Shown here: positions 26,460 through 34,628 of the stretch, one piece after another
Layout of the letters: each line of letters starts with the position of its first letter
Position numbering within the stretch: the stretch's first letter is position 1
Assembly: GCA_029256485.1 (NCBI GenBank)
Contig: JAQSXU010000027.1
Coordinates: forward strand, 1-37,524
Length of the DNA stretch: 37,524 nt
Reading direction: 5' to 3'
From: Clostridiaceae bacterium
GTDB taxonomy: Bacteria > Bacillota_A > Clostridia > Clostridiales > Clostridiaceae
Notes under the pieces: model-generated
What the model was told of the DNA's origin: nothing
The model's database searches: none
Seen by the model: only the letters and a program-made list of their open reading frames with translations
Position numbers and translations under genes: made by a program

Positions 26460-28253
26460 TTATTTTAAGCTTTTCTTAAATGCGTCCCATTTGTCTAAAT
26501 TGCTCTTGTTTGATAACAGTTTTTCTCTTATAGATGAATCATTGAAATCTAAAGAACATACTTTGGCTCTAAGTGCATATTCCTTTAGTAAGTTGTATAT
26601 AGTTGGTGAAGCATCTTTTACTGTATTTTCAGTTGTTTGATCAGCAAATTCAGCACCTTCTTTTTCTGCTTCTTTCGATAATTTCACCAAATCTGCTTCA
26701 TTTGCAAAATCATATTGATACAACTGATCTTCTAGTGAGAACCAGGTATATAATTCAAATTCATATTCATTCAATCTGTTTATTACATTTTTATCACTTT
26801 CATTTTTATTATTTATATATCCCCAAAGAGGTAAAATATCATGTCCATTTAAATATTTGGTGGTAAAGTTATTTGAATCTTTCCCCAAAAGACTAGTTGC
26901 GATTTTTTCAACTGTAACTGAATCATCTTTACTATTTTCAATAATGTAATTTAATATATTATCCTTTTTCCCAGTGTTTTCATTAATCAATTTCTCCATA
27001 TAATCTACAGTTAATGGCATTTGTGTATAATGAAGAAATTCTATTCTGCCGGGAGACTGCTGAAGCTGCACTTCATTTAAAGGTGTAAGAGATAGATTTT
27101 TAGAGTCTTTTAATCTCATATAAGCATAGCGTTCAAACAAATATGACATTTCCTTTTGAGGAGATATATCCAAACTGGTTTTTATGTTGTCTGGTAAGCT
27201 GCCAAGTGCCATGTTTTCATAATAAGTTGCCAATCCCTCATAGAATTCCAATAAAGGGGCCTTTAAATATCTTTCTGAAGGAATTTTTGATTCAAAGAAG
27301 GAGTGAAAAATTCTATGTGATAGTAGCTGCCAATCCCTTTTATTTCCAGGATCAAAGCTGCTGGCAAGGTTTTGTGTACATAAACCGCCAATAATATAAT
27401 TTTTACTTTCATCATCTTTTCTCAGTATAACTAAGGAATAATTGTTTAAGTTATAATTAAATAATTTAGAATAATAATTATATATACTTTCAATTCCTTT
27501 TTCTGCATTTGAATCATAGTATTTCTTTGCCTGAGAATCTAAATATACAGTATATCCTTTCCCATTTGAGTCAGTGTGCACATCTTTTTCAAATTTTCCG
27601 AATGTAAAAGTTCCCTGTCTGAGTTCATACAAATTCATCCATGCAGGATTATCTATTTCAGTCACTGCTTTATCACCTTGCCTCGGGTATGGTATTATAG
27701 CTTCCCAAGTATTTGGTAATAAACACTGAACAGTAATTTTCTTTATAACATCTTCTTTAGGGCTATCGTAATTAAGAGCTCTTAGGGGTAATGCTAAAAC
27801 TGATTCACCGGCAAATGTGAGCAGATCCTGATAAACTTGTCCATTTTCTCCATGTTTGCCAGCACCGCCAATAGTCACATTGTAAGAAAAGTTTAAATAA
27901 TTAGCTCCTTCATTTAACTGGTCCATTACAATAATTCCATTTTCACTGTTAAATTTCACATCTCTATTTAGGTCATCTGTGCATTTTTCATCGCTGGTCA
28001 GCATGCTTCCCTTAACCAGTACAAAGGTTTTATTTGTGCCTGCCTGTAGTGGTTTTATCTTCACTTTCACATTTAATATCCTTTTTTCCACTGAATATGG
28101 AGTTATGGTATATTCCAATTCAATTTTTCGTGGAATGCTTTTAAAAGCATAAAATGCAGTACAAGCTAGTAAAAATAGCAAAAATATAATAAGTTTCATA
28201 TGATATTTTTTATTTAACTTTATATTTGTTTGCTTTTTTTTGACTTTTCTCAT
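26460..28253 (-). CDS. Membrane-anchored protein related to M1/M61 metallopeptidases, active-site Glu lost
   Basis: 597 residues. A basic N-terminus and one hydrophobic helix (about 20-38) predict a membrane anchor with the rest outside. A beta-rich half (about 45-240) precedes a helical half resembling the gluzincin fold: HRIFH at 313-317 stands where HExxH belongs, and EFYEGLATYYE at 336-346 matches the downstream block holding the third zinc ligand (E339). The Glu that activates water is replaced by R314, so peptidase activity is doubtful; zinc or peptide binding could remain. It is 31 bases upstream of the GH38 gene and certainly cotranscribed with it. The start follows GAGGT. I do not recognise a named family. 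A role in handling mannoprotein substrates or in mannosidase secretion is only inference. Confidence 0.75.
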   Translation of the reverse strand: MRKVKKKQTNIKLNKKYHMKLIIFLLFLLACTAFYAFKSIPRKIELEYTITPYSVEKRILNVKVKIKPLQAGTNKTFVLVKGSMLTSDEKCTDDLNRDVKFNSENGIIVMDQLNEGANYLNFSYNVTIGGAGKHGENGQVYQDLLTFAGESVLALPLRALNYDSPKEDVIKKITVQCLLPNTWEAIIPYPRQGDKAVTEIDNPAWMNLYELRQGTFTFGKFEKDVHTDSNGKGYTVYLDSQAKKYYDSNAEKGIESIYNYYSKLFNYNLNNYSLVILRKDDESKNYIIGGLCTQNLASSFDPGNKRDWQLLSHRIFHSFFESKIPSERYLKAPLLEFYEGLATYYENMALGSLPDNIKTSLDISPQKEMSYLFERYAYMRLKDSKNLSLTPLNEVQLQQSPGRIEFLHYTQMPLTVDYMEKLINENTGKKDNILNYIIENSKDDSVTVEKIATSLLGKDSNNFTTKYLNGHDILPLWGYINNKNESDKNVINRLNEYEFELYTWFSLEDQLYQYDFANEADLVKLSKEAEKEGAEFADQTTENTVKDASPTIYNLLKEYALRAKVCSLDFNDSSIREKLLSNKSNLDKWDAFKKSLK

Positions 28254-28282
28254 GTTTTTACCTCACATAGATTTTAATTTTA

Positions 28283-28325
28283 ATGATATTACAACTTGAT
28301 ATATTCCTTTTAAATGTAATATCAT
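28283..28325. other. Leader hairpin before the membrane-anchored protein
   Basis: ATGATATTACA (28283-28293) and TGTAATATCAT (28315-28325) form an 11-bp perfect stem with a 21-base loop, between the EIIB terminator and the next start codon. It lies about 30 bases upstream of the ribosome binding site. No sigma-A promoter was convincing here. Confidence 0.5.
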
Positions 28326-28336
28326 CTTTAGTTAAA

Positions 28337-28375
28337 TAGGGCAGGATTTAGAATTCAATTCCATATCCTGCCCTA
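28337..28375 (-). terminator. Intrinsic terminator after the fructose-family EIIB
   Basis: TAGGGCAGGAT (28337-28347) and ATCCTGCCCTA (28365-28375) form a GC-rich 11-bp stem; the minus strand continues TTTAACT, a short T-tract. It may be partial and set a step-down between the PTS genes and the mannosidase pair. Confidence 0.7.
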
Positions 28376-28398
28376 AAACTTTAAGGTATATTTAATTA

Positions 28399-28710
28399 TT
28401 AGCTGGCTAACATTTTTAAAGCCTCTTCCACTATTGCTATAGGATTTTTTATAGCCTTCTGAGCCTCTGCTTTAAAAATAGGTTTATTTTTGAAGCGTTT
28501 CTCATCCTTTACTGCAACATCAGCAGCAAATATAACTAGATCTGCATTATCCACTTCCTTTTGTGAAATTTTGTTTTCAATTCCTATTGATCCTTGTGTT
28601 TCTACCTTTATTTGATGCCCTAATTTTTTAGCAGCCTTTTCTAAAGCTTCTGCAGCCATATAGGTATGTGCTATTCCTGTAGGGCATGCTGTAACTGCAA
28701 CTATCTTCAT
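28399..28710 (-). CDS. PTS fructose-family subunit IIB
   Basis: 103 residues. VAVTACPTGIAHTYMAAEAL is the signature of fructose/mannosylglycerate-type EIIB, with the phosphocysteine at C8 (ACPTGIAHT). VETQGSIGIENKI follows, as in FruA and MngA B domains. It takes phosphate from EIIA and passes it to the sugar bound by EIIC. The start follows GGAGG, 22 bases after EIIC. The separate A, C and B genes correspond to single multidomain proteins in E. coli. In E. coli, MngA of this family works with a GH38 enzyme (MngB) on mannosylglycerate, so a mannose-containing substrate is plausible here, though released mannose or another hexose is also possible. Confidence 0.92.
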   Translation of the reverse strand: MKIVAVTACPTGIAHTYMAAEALEKAAKKLGHQIKVETQGSIGIENKISQKEVDNADLVIFAADVAVKDEKRFKNKPIFKAEAQKAIKNPIAIVEEALKMLAS

Positions 28711-28732
28711 ATTAATCCTCCATATATCTCTT

Positions 28733-29779
28733 TTACATTCCTATGTTATCTTTTTCTTCAATTTCTTGAGGAACCGGCCTTTTTAAAGTATTCACCATTA
28801 CTGTTGTTACTGAAATACCAATTAAAACAGCAATAATAAACATGATTTTATTATCTACCACTGGTAAAACTATTGGGCCTCCATGTGGAGCATGGTCTGC
28901 CACCTTACCTATTGCAGCAACTGCTGCACCTACAGCTGAGCCTACCATTATGGATGGTATAACTCTTAGTGGATCTGCTGCAGCAAATGGTATTGCTCCT
29001 TCAGTTATTCCTATAAGTCCCATTGCCAGTGCGCCCTTACCAGCTTCTTTTTCAGTCTCTGAATATTTTTTAGGTGCTAACAGAGTTGCTACTCCCATAC
29101 CAAGTGGTGGAACACATATTGCAACTGCAACAGGTCCCATAACAGTTGATAAACCTTCTGCTATCATGGCAGATCCAAACATGAAAGCAACCTTGTTAAC
29201 TGGGCCGCCCATATCAAAAGCAATCATTGCTCCCATGATTAATGCAAGAATTACTGAACTTCCTTGACTCATACTTTTTAATCCATTAGTCATGCTAGTC
29301 ATTAAAGCACTTATTGGTCCTCCTAAAACATATATCATAAGTCCGCCCACAATTAATGAAGTTAATAATGGAATAACAAAAATAGGCATTATTGGTCTTA
29401 GATTTTTATTAACCTTCCATCCTTTTATCCATCTAGCAATATAACCAGCTAACAAACCTGCTATTATGCCGCCTAAAAAACCTGCTTTAATGTTATTAGC
29501 TAAAACACCGCACACCATACCAGGTGCTATACCAGGCCTGTCTGCTATACCATATGCAATAAAGCCAGCTAGTATTGGAACCATTAAAGAAAATGCAGCA
29601 GAACCTATGTCCATCATATTCTTTAATACTGGAGCCGTAACCACAGCACCCTTACCTTCCTGCACTCCACTCAGGGCTATAGAAAAAGCAATAAGCACAC
29701 CACCTATAACTACGATAGGTATCATGTAAGAAACACCTGTCATTAAATACTCACGAAGTCTTTTAAGTTCGTCTTTCAA
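28733..29779 (-). CDS. PTS fructose-family subunit IIC
   Basis: 348 residues with about nine hydrophobic segments. LMTGVSYMIPIVVIGGVLIA, GFIAYGIADRPGIAPGMV and GAMIAFDMGGPVNKVAFMFG are standard EIIC motifs of the fructose family; AAADPLRVIPS and DHAPHGG follow. The start codon is TTG (29779-29777) behind AAAGGGGGT, so the usual ATG is absent and expression may be tuned down. It is the membrane channel for the sugar. It follows EIIA after a 79-base gap that holds a 9-bp-stem hairpin (29815-29848), another possible processing or attenuation point in this operon. Confidence 0.92.
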   Translation of the reverse strand: MKDELKRLREYLMTGVSYMIPIVVIGGVLIAFSIALSGVQEGKGAVVTAPVLKNMMDIGSAAFSLMVPILAGFIAYGIADRPGIAPGMVCGVLANNIKAGFLGGIIAGLLAGYIARWIKGWKVNKNLRPIMPIFVIPLLTSLIVGGLMIYVLGGPISALMTSMTNGLKSMSQGSSVILALIMGAMIAFDMGGPVNKVAFMFGSAMIAEGLSTVMGPVAVAICVPPLGMGVATLLAPKKYSETEKEAGKGALAMGLIGITEGAIPFAAADPLRVIPSIMVGSAVGAAVAAIGKVADHAPHGGPIVLPVVDNKIMFIIAVLIGISVTTVMVNTLKRPVPQEIEEKDNIGM

Positions 29780-29858
29780 TTAATATACCCCCTTTGATTA
29801 ATTATTTTTTATTTAAAATCCTTCAAAAGCCTTCTTTTAAAGGATTTTTAATCTATTA

Positions 29859-30308
29859 TCAGGCTTCTTCAATATGGCATAACAAACTGTAAATCTCCTG
29901 TTCTGTATTTGCATCTCTTAACTGACTCACAAAGTTTTCATCCATGAGTTTTCTTGACAGCTGTGCAAGAATCTTTAAATGCAGATTTTCAGTGTTTTTC
30001 TCCGGCACACCAAGAAGAAATATTAAATCTACCAGTTCACTATCTATGGAGTTCCAGTCAATTTTTTTATTTAGCTTTCCAAATGCTACTATTGCCTCCT
30101 TCACCGTTTCAGATCTGCCGTGAGGAATAGCAATTCCGTTGCCTACACCAGTACTGAATTCACTTTCTCTCTTTAATACACATTTTAAAAACTCTTCTTC
30201 AGAATCAATTTTATTTTCACTTTTTATTAAGGCTATCAATTTATTTATTGCTTCTTTTTTGTCCTTTGCATCCATGTTTATTACTATTAGATTTTTATTA
30301 ATCAACAT
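29859..30308 (-). CDS. PTS fructose-family subunit IIA
   Basis: 149 residues, EIIA type-2 fold. FSTGVGNGIAIPHGRSETV carries the active-site histidine, and the DLIFLLGVPEKNTENLHLKILAQLS region is typical of this class. It accepts phosphate from HPr and feeds EIIB. The ATG at 30308, behind GGAGG, lies inside the end of the regulator gene (11-base overlap), so regulator and EIIA are translationally coupled and their ratio is fixed. The regulator has its own fused EIIA-like domain, which this protein may phosphorylate or compete with. Confidence 0.92.
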   Translation of the reverse strand: MLINKNLIVINMDAKDKKEAINKLIALIKSENKIDSEEEFLKCVLKRESEFSTGVGNGIAIPHGRSETVKEAIVAFGKLNKKIDWNSIDSELVDLIFLLGVPEKNTENLHLKILAQLSRKLMDENFVSQLRDANTEQEIYSLLCHIEEA

Positions 30309-32274
30309 TTATAAACTCCTCCATAATGCTATAAATCTCTTCATTGCTCTTTGCGTTCTTTAAAAATATTCTATTTTCATCAATTTCTAAAAAATTATAC
30401 AAACCTCGCATCCACTTTTTTAATTTACCTCTGTCCTCCATACTTATACAAAGGAGAAATACTGTGTCTACTTTTTCTCTTCCCCAATTAAGAGGCTGTT
30501 CTAATTTATTTACAGCCAGACATGATTTTTTAACAAATTCCGGATCACCATGAGGCAGTGCAATTCCCCATCCTATCTCCGTTGGATAAATGTTTTCTCT
30601 TTTCAGCACACTGTCTATAAATCCTTTTTCAATGTAATTTGAATTCAGCAAATCCATACACATGTCCATAATTAATTTTTCTTTGTTCTCAGTAGAATTC
30701 TTAATCTTAATAAGGCTTTTATCTATAAATGCAGGTGCTGGACAATGGTGAATATCCCCCTTATAGGAATCATCCAAAAACAGCTCTATTCTTCTTATAT
30801 CATTTTGATTAAGCAGAGGACTTACCATTAACACAGGTTTAGAACATTCTACAGGCACAGTGGATATAATCAAATCAATATTTTCTATGTTTCTGCGTTT
30901 TAATTCAATAATTGATATGACATCCACAATATCTATTTGCCTAAAACTCCTTTCAAGTTTTGCTGAAATAAACTGTGATGTGCCAATGCCGCTGGCACAT
31001 ACCACTAATGCTTTGAGAGGATTTTTATTTCGTTCTACAGCCGCGGCAAGATGAAGACATATATATCCAATCTCTTCTTCAGGCATTGTTACACCTAAAT
31101 ATCTTTCAAATATAGTATTCGTCATCCAGGCTGCTCCAAATATTTCAATATAGTTTTCCTTTATTTCCTTTAGTATTGTGTTACGCAGCGTAAGTCCATA
31201 TTTTAATCTGTTTATTGTAGGTCTAAGGTGAAGTATCAATCCATTTAATAACTGCTTATCATTGCTGAAATTTATATGGAGAGCTCTTTGTGATATATTT
31301 ATTATCTCTTTTGCCATGATAACAGCTAATTCACTTTCACTTTCATTGCCAAAATTAATTGAAAATTTATCATTTTTACCTTCAAGAAGCTTAGTACCAA
31401 GAATGTGAAGTAATATATATCCTATTTCTGACTCAGGTATTTTTACTTTAAAAGATTTTTCAATATCAAATGCAATCTGCACAGCTATTTCATACTCTTC
31501 ATTTTCTTTAAGGCTTTTTAGCATTTCATCAGAAAGCTTAATGTCTTTTTTTTCATTTAATCTTTTAATAGCAATTGCAATATGTATAATCAAGCTTACA
31601 AATGCCTCATCTGAAAATTTGAATTTTAGTTTAGCCTCTGCATCAGTCACTATCTTTTCAAGAATTTTATAATCAATGTTAATTAATTCTTTTAATTTAC
31701 AAATTGACTTATAATCAATTTTCCCATGGTAATCATCATAAATTAGTTCCTTCAATCCATCATAGCCCCTGTTGCTGTCCAGCAGGCTGGCAATGGCTTT
31801 CCTCCAGTCCTCTTCACTGCCATTTATTTCTATACCATAATTAGTTTTTTTAATTAAAATTAAGTTAAACTTTGACAGCCAGTTTGCTACTTTTTCTAAA
31901 TCCTTTTGAAGTGTTACACGGCTGATATATAAACTTTTAGAGAGTTCCTTCATTGTGACTGATGTCTTGCTCATAAATAAAACCTTTAAAATATAATTTA
32001 ATCTGTCCTCAGGAGAATAGGGCTCAACTTCCTTTACACTGCTTCCTATACTATTCATAAGTTCTAGTTTTTTCTCTTCACTGCCCTCAATAGCTATTCC
32101 AACCCCGGGTTTTTTGTTAAACTTTAAATCTGCTTCATTGACAATTTTTTCAATCTTAGAAAAATCATTTCGGATAGTTTTATTAGACACCTTTAATTTT
32201 GCCGCAATAAAGTCTGCAGATATAAAGTTATTGCTGTTTAGTAAAATCTCCAATGCCCTTGAAACCCTATCCAT
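30298..32274 (-). CDS. MtlR/LicR-type PRD-containing transcriptional activator
   Basis: 658 residues. An N-terminal helix-turn-helix (SADFIAAKLKVSNKTIRNDFSKIE, residues about 18-42), a second Mga-like winged helix (about 90-160), PRD1 (about 180-290, with His in SLIIHIAIAI and ILLHILGTK), PRD2 (about 300-400, with LILHLRPTINRL and GYICLHLAAAVER), an EIIB-Gat-like domain (VVCASGIGTSQ, about 424), and an EIIA domain (GIALPHGDPEF, about 574). All the phosphorylatable residues appear intact. HPr phosphorylation of the PRDs should activate it and phosphorylation by the cognate EIIB/EIIA should silence it. It is the first gene of the mannoside PTS operon and probably activates that operon, including itself. 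Confidence 0.93.
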   Translation of the reverse strand: MDRVSRALEILLNSNNFISADFIAAKLKVSNKTIRNDFSKIEKIVNEADLKFNKKPGVGIAIEGSEEKKLELMNSIGSSVKEVEPYSPEDRLNYILKVLFMSKTSVTMKELSKSLYISRVTLQKDLEKVANWLSKFNLILIKKTNYGIEINGSEEDWRKAIASLLDSNRGYDGLKELIYDDYHGKIDYKSICKLKELINIDYKILEKIVTDAEAKLKFKFSDEAFVSLIIHIAIAIKRLNEKKDIKLSDEMLKSLKENEEYEIAVQIAFDIEKSFKVKIPESEIGYILLHILGTKLLEGKNDKFSINFGNESESELAVIMAKEIINISQRALHINFSNDKQLLNGLILHLRPTINRLKYGLTLRNTILKEIKENYIEIFGAAWMTNTIFERYLGVTMPEEEIGYICLHLAAAVERNKNPLKALVVCASGIGTSQFISAKLERSFRQIDIVDVISIIELKRRNIENIDLIISTVPVECSKPVLMVSPLLNQNDIRRIELFLDDSYKGDIHHCPAPAFIDKSLIKIKNSTENKEKLIMDMCMDLLNSNYIEKGFIDSVLKRENIYPTEIGWGIALPHGDPEFVKKSCLAVNKLEQPLNWGREKVDTVFLLCISMEDRGKLKKWMRGLYNFLEIDENRIFLKNAKSNEEIYSIMEEFINVD

Positions 32275-32313
32275 TTACTATCACCTCTTACAAATATTTG
32301 CTTTTGTGATTTT

Positions 32314-32342
32314 ATTATATCGTTTTCATGCTTATGTATCAA
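32314..32342 (-). promoter_or_regulatory. Sigma-A promoter of the mannoside PTS operon
   Basis: TTGATA (32342-32337), a 17-base spacer and TATAAT (32319-32314) on the minus strand, about 40 bases before ATG 32274. This is the strongest promoter match upstream of the operon. Confidence 0.75.
32315..32328 (-). promoter_or_regulatory. Probable CcpA (cre) site inside the promoter
   Basis: TGAAAACGATATAA on the minus strand fits the cre consensus TGWAARCGNTWNCW at all but the penultimate conserved C. It covers the spacer and -10 box, where CcpA binding would block RNA polymerase during growth on preferred sugars. Confidence 0.55.
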
Positions 32343-32399
32343 TACCTCCAGCTGCCCCATTTACTTCCTCAACAATGTGGTAAAAGTTAACTAATGCCA

Positions 32400-32435
32400 T
32401 AATAAAATAAGAGCAGTAATTGAATTACTGCTCTT
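32400..32435 (-). terminator. Intrinsic terminator after the DUF2334 gene
   Basis: AAGAGCAGTAATT (32409-32421) and AATTACTGCTCTT (32423-32435) form an almost perfect palindrome; the minus strand then runs ATTTTATT. It lies about 100 bases after the stop at 32534, with a copy of the repeat element in between. Confidence 0.8.
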
Positions 32436-32445
32436 GGGCAAATAG

Positions 32446-32506
32446 CGGGTGCTAAGATAAACAATACATAAACTTAACTTATACAGTGGAAAAATAGCGA
32501 ATCCTC
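32446..32506. repeat. Structured repeat element, copy A (partial)
   Basis: From CGGGTGCTA through AGATAAACAATA, AAACTTAACTTATACAG and GCGAATCCTC this segment matches 34513-34574 at most positions. It lies between the DUF2334 stop and its terminator. The right half of the inverted repeat seen in copy B is missing. Confidence 0.75.
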
Positions 32507-32533
32507 ATCTCTTTTTTACCATATCAATATATT

Positions 32534-34405
32534 CTAGTCTTTAATTTTGAAAACAGGTACTGCGCAGTCTATTGACCCATTTCTTTCATTTGGATGCCTT
32601 GCTAATAATGCTGCTTTTCCGCACCCATTAATATCTGCTGCAAATGGCTGCATATCCTGCCCTCCAGACCAATATTTAAATACATTATTTGCTGGTACAA
32701 ACTGATTTCCTTTGCTTAATGCTACCTGCCATAGTCCATGAAGATAATCTACTGCCAAAATATCATCTGTCCCATCTCCGTCAAAGTCAGCCGCCATGGG
32801 CTTCCAAAGTATTCCTAAAGCCCAGGATTTCAGCCAGGCAAAATCCCCCATACCTTCATGGGGAATAAATTTAGAACCATTGCTTATAGATACAATCCAG
32901 TTTCCCTTATAAGGATCCCATAAGGCAATATCAGTTTTCCCATCTCCATTAAAATCACCAGCTAAAGGTACACAATCCTTACCAATCCCCCAGTTTTCAA
33001 GCCATAGGCTGCTGTTATGCTTAGTATCTTCTTTGAATTTTCTGCCATTACTTAAAGCAACTCTCCACTGCCCTTTCACAGGGTTCCACATTAAAATATC
33101 ATCCATGCCATCACCATTGAAATCTCCAATTAATGGCACCCAGTTTTTATCTACTTTCCACTCTTTTGTCCATTTAAAATCTGCAAATTTTTTATTTGGA
33201 ATAAACTTTGTGCCGTTACTTAAAGCTGCCTTCCAATGAGATTTCTTAGTATTCCAGGCCAGTACATCTTTTTTCCCGTCTCCGTTAAAGTCACCAAACA
33301 TAATCTTCCAATCTGTTCCAATTACCCATTTGGATAAACCTAAAGACCTGATATTCTTTACTTCTTCAAACAATCTTACAGGGAACTTTTCAATATTTAC
33401 CTTTGAATACTGAAAAATACCCGTGTCAGTGTGCCACCCTATAAATTCATCTTTTCCATCTCCGTCTATGTCTGATAGAAAAAGTTGGGTGGTATTTCCT
33501 GGGAAAACATTTACTGCTTTGGCTGAAGGTATGAAGTTAACTAGGCTTAATATGGGCACAAAAGTAAACCCTTTGCTCTTAAATATTCTAATAAGCTGCT
33601 TTAAATATGAATTTTCATTGTAGTGAATTCCTGAATCAGTAATTTCAATAAATGGGAAATCTAAATAAGGATGATAGAAAAAAGAAGCTAAGTCTTCTTC
33701 AGTATAACTGTTTAATTCTTCAGAAATACGCTTCACATGAACCTCAGGATTTTCACCATGAACATAATCCAAAGGTGTTGGTACATAAATTACACCTCTA
33801 TAAAAGGCACTATCTGTATCTTTAATTATTACACTTCTCTTAACTTGATTTTGTGATGGATCTGGTTCATAAAAAAGCCCACACCAGGCTTCCAAAATAT
33901 TTCTCTCTGGCCAATCAGCTGCGTAATGCGGGGTAGAAAATCCCCAATCAATATTAATTCCGGCTTTTTTAAAGGCTTCGTATCCTGCCTTCATTCGGCT
34001 GTAGGCATATGATTTTTCAAATGCTTCCTTTTCACAGCATGCCCACCGCTTATCATGTGGAGGCACATCTTCTTTTAAATCAATATTATAAAATTCAAAT
34101 CCTGAGGCACTATCACTGTTTCCAAATTGATGAGTATAGCCATGGATGCCTACGGCACCGTCATCTACTTTTTGTAAGTACCTTATTGTGTTATTAAATT
34201 TCTTAATAAATGGATCTGCTGTATCTGCAATGGATTTGTCATAATTAATAGACGGAAGAACAGATCTAGGAATTACTGACATTTGAAAAGGCACATTTTC
34301 AGATTTTAAATAGTCACCAATGGCTTTTAACTTCATTAATGCTTCTTCTGTCCCATATATTGAACCAGGTTGTATATCCTCCAGTCTTATAAGGGCTCTT
34401 TTCAT
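32534..34405 (-). CDS. DUF2334-type polysaccharide-deacetylase-like domain fused to FG-GAP repeats
   Basis: 623 residues. The N-terminal part (about 3-290) resembles the DUF2334 branch of the NodB/polysaccharide deacetylase superfamily: ALIRLEDIQPG at the first strand, GIHGYTHQFG at about 105 (the HxxTH-like metal block), WGFSTPHYAADW about 152, and FFYHPYLDF about 242. The C-terminal part has six repeats of about 50 residues with a calcium-binding DxDGDG or DFNGDG loop (SDIDGDGKDE, GDFNGDGKKD, GDFNGDGMDD, GDFNGDGKTD, ADFDGDGTDD); the sixth is degenerate (ADINGCGKAA). Such repeats form a beta-propeller used for binding. No signal peptide is present, and an in-frame TGA directly precedes ATG 34405, so the start cannot be earlier. 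Substrate and location are unknown. Confidence 0.8.
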   Translation of the reverse strand: MKRALIRLEDIQPGSIYGTEEALMKLKAIGDYLKSENVPFQMSVIPRSVLPSINYDKSIADTADPFIKKFNNTIRYLQKVDDGAVGIHGYTHQFGNSDSASGFEFYNIDLKEDVPPHDKRWACCEKEAFEKSYAYSRMKAGYEAFKKAGINIDWGFSTPHYAADWPERNILEAWCGLFYEPDPSQNQVKRSVIIKDTDSAFYRGVIYVPTPLDYVHGENPEVHVKRISEELNSYTEEDLASFFYHPYLDFPFIEITDSGIHYNENSYLKQLIRIFKSKGFTFVPILSLVNFIPSAKAVNVFPGNTTQLFLSDIDGDGKDEFIGWHTDTGIFQYSKVNIEKFPVRLFEEVKNIRSLGLSKWVIGTDWKIMFGDFNGDGKKDVLAWNTKKSHWKAALSNGTKFIPNKKFADFKWTKEWKVDKNWVPLIGDFNGDGMDDILMWNPVKGQWRVALSNGRKFKEDTKHNSSLWLENWGIGKDCVPLAGDFNGDGKTDIALWDPYKGNWIVSISNGSKFIPHEGMGDFAWLKSWALGILWKPMAADFDGDGTDDILAVDYLHGLWQVALSKGNQFVPANNVFKYWSGGQDMQPFAADINGCGKAALLARHPNERNGSIDCAVPVFKIKD

Positions 34406-34460
34406 TCAATCAACCCCAAAAGAAAAATTATAATATTAGTATATTCCCAACGAAGTACAA

Positions 34461-34500
34461 TGTGTAAAAATAAAAGAGCGCAGACAAAAGTGCCTGCGCT
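34461..34500 (-). terminator. Intrinsic terminator of the P-type ATPase gene
   Basis: AGCGCAG (34477-34483) pairs with CTGCGCT (34494-34500). On the minus strand TCTTTTATTTTT follows. It is GC-rich in an AT-rich context and ends the transcript after the repeat element. Confidence 0.8.
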
Positions 34501-34512
34501 AGCGACGTAATT

Positions 34513-34621
34513 CGGGTGCTATAGATAAACAATATGTAAACTTAACTTATACAGCGGGAAGATTGCGAATCTTCTACGCATTTTCACGCTGTATAAGTTT
34601 ATAGTTGAAGTTGTTTATCTA
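34513..34621. repeat. Structured repeat element, copy B (complete inverted repeat)
   Basis: TAGATAAACAA (34522-34532) and TTGTTTATCTA (34611-34621) are perfect 11-bp terminal inverted repeats of a 100-base unit. Nested inside are CTTATACAGCG (34545-34555) with CGCTGTATAAG (34587-34597), and a central hairpin GAAGATT/AATCTTC (about 34558-34574). The left half plus CGGGTGCT (34513-34520) is shared with copy A. It begins 8 bases after the ATPase stop. It may be a miniature mobile element or an RNA structure in the 3' untranslated region. Confidence 0.75.
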
Positions 34622-34628
34622 AAAATGG

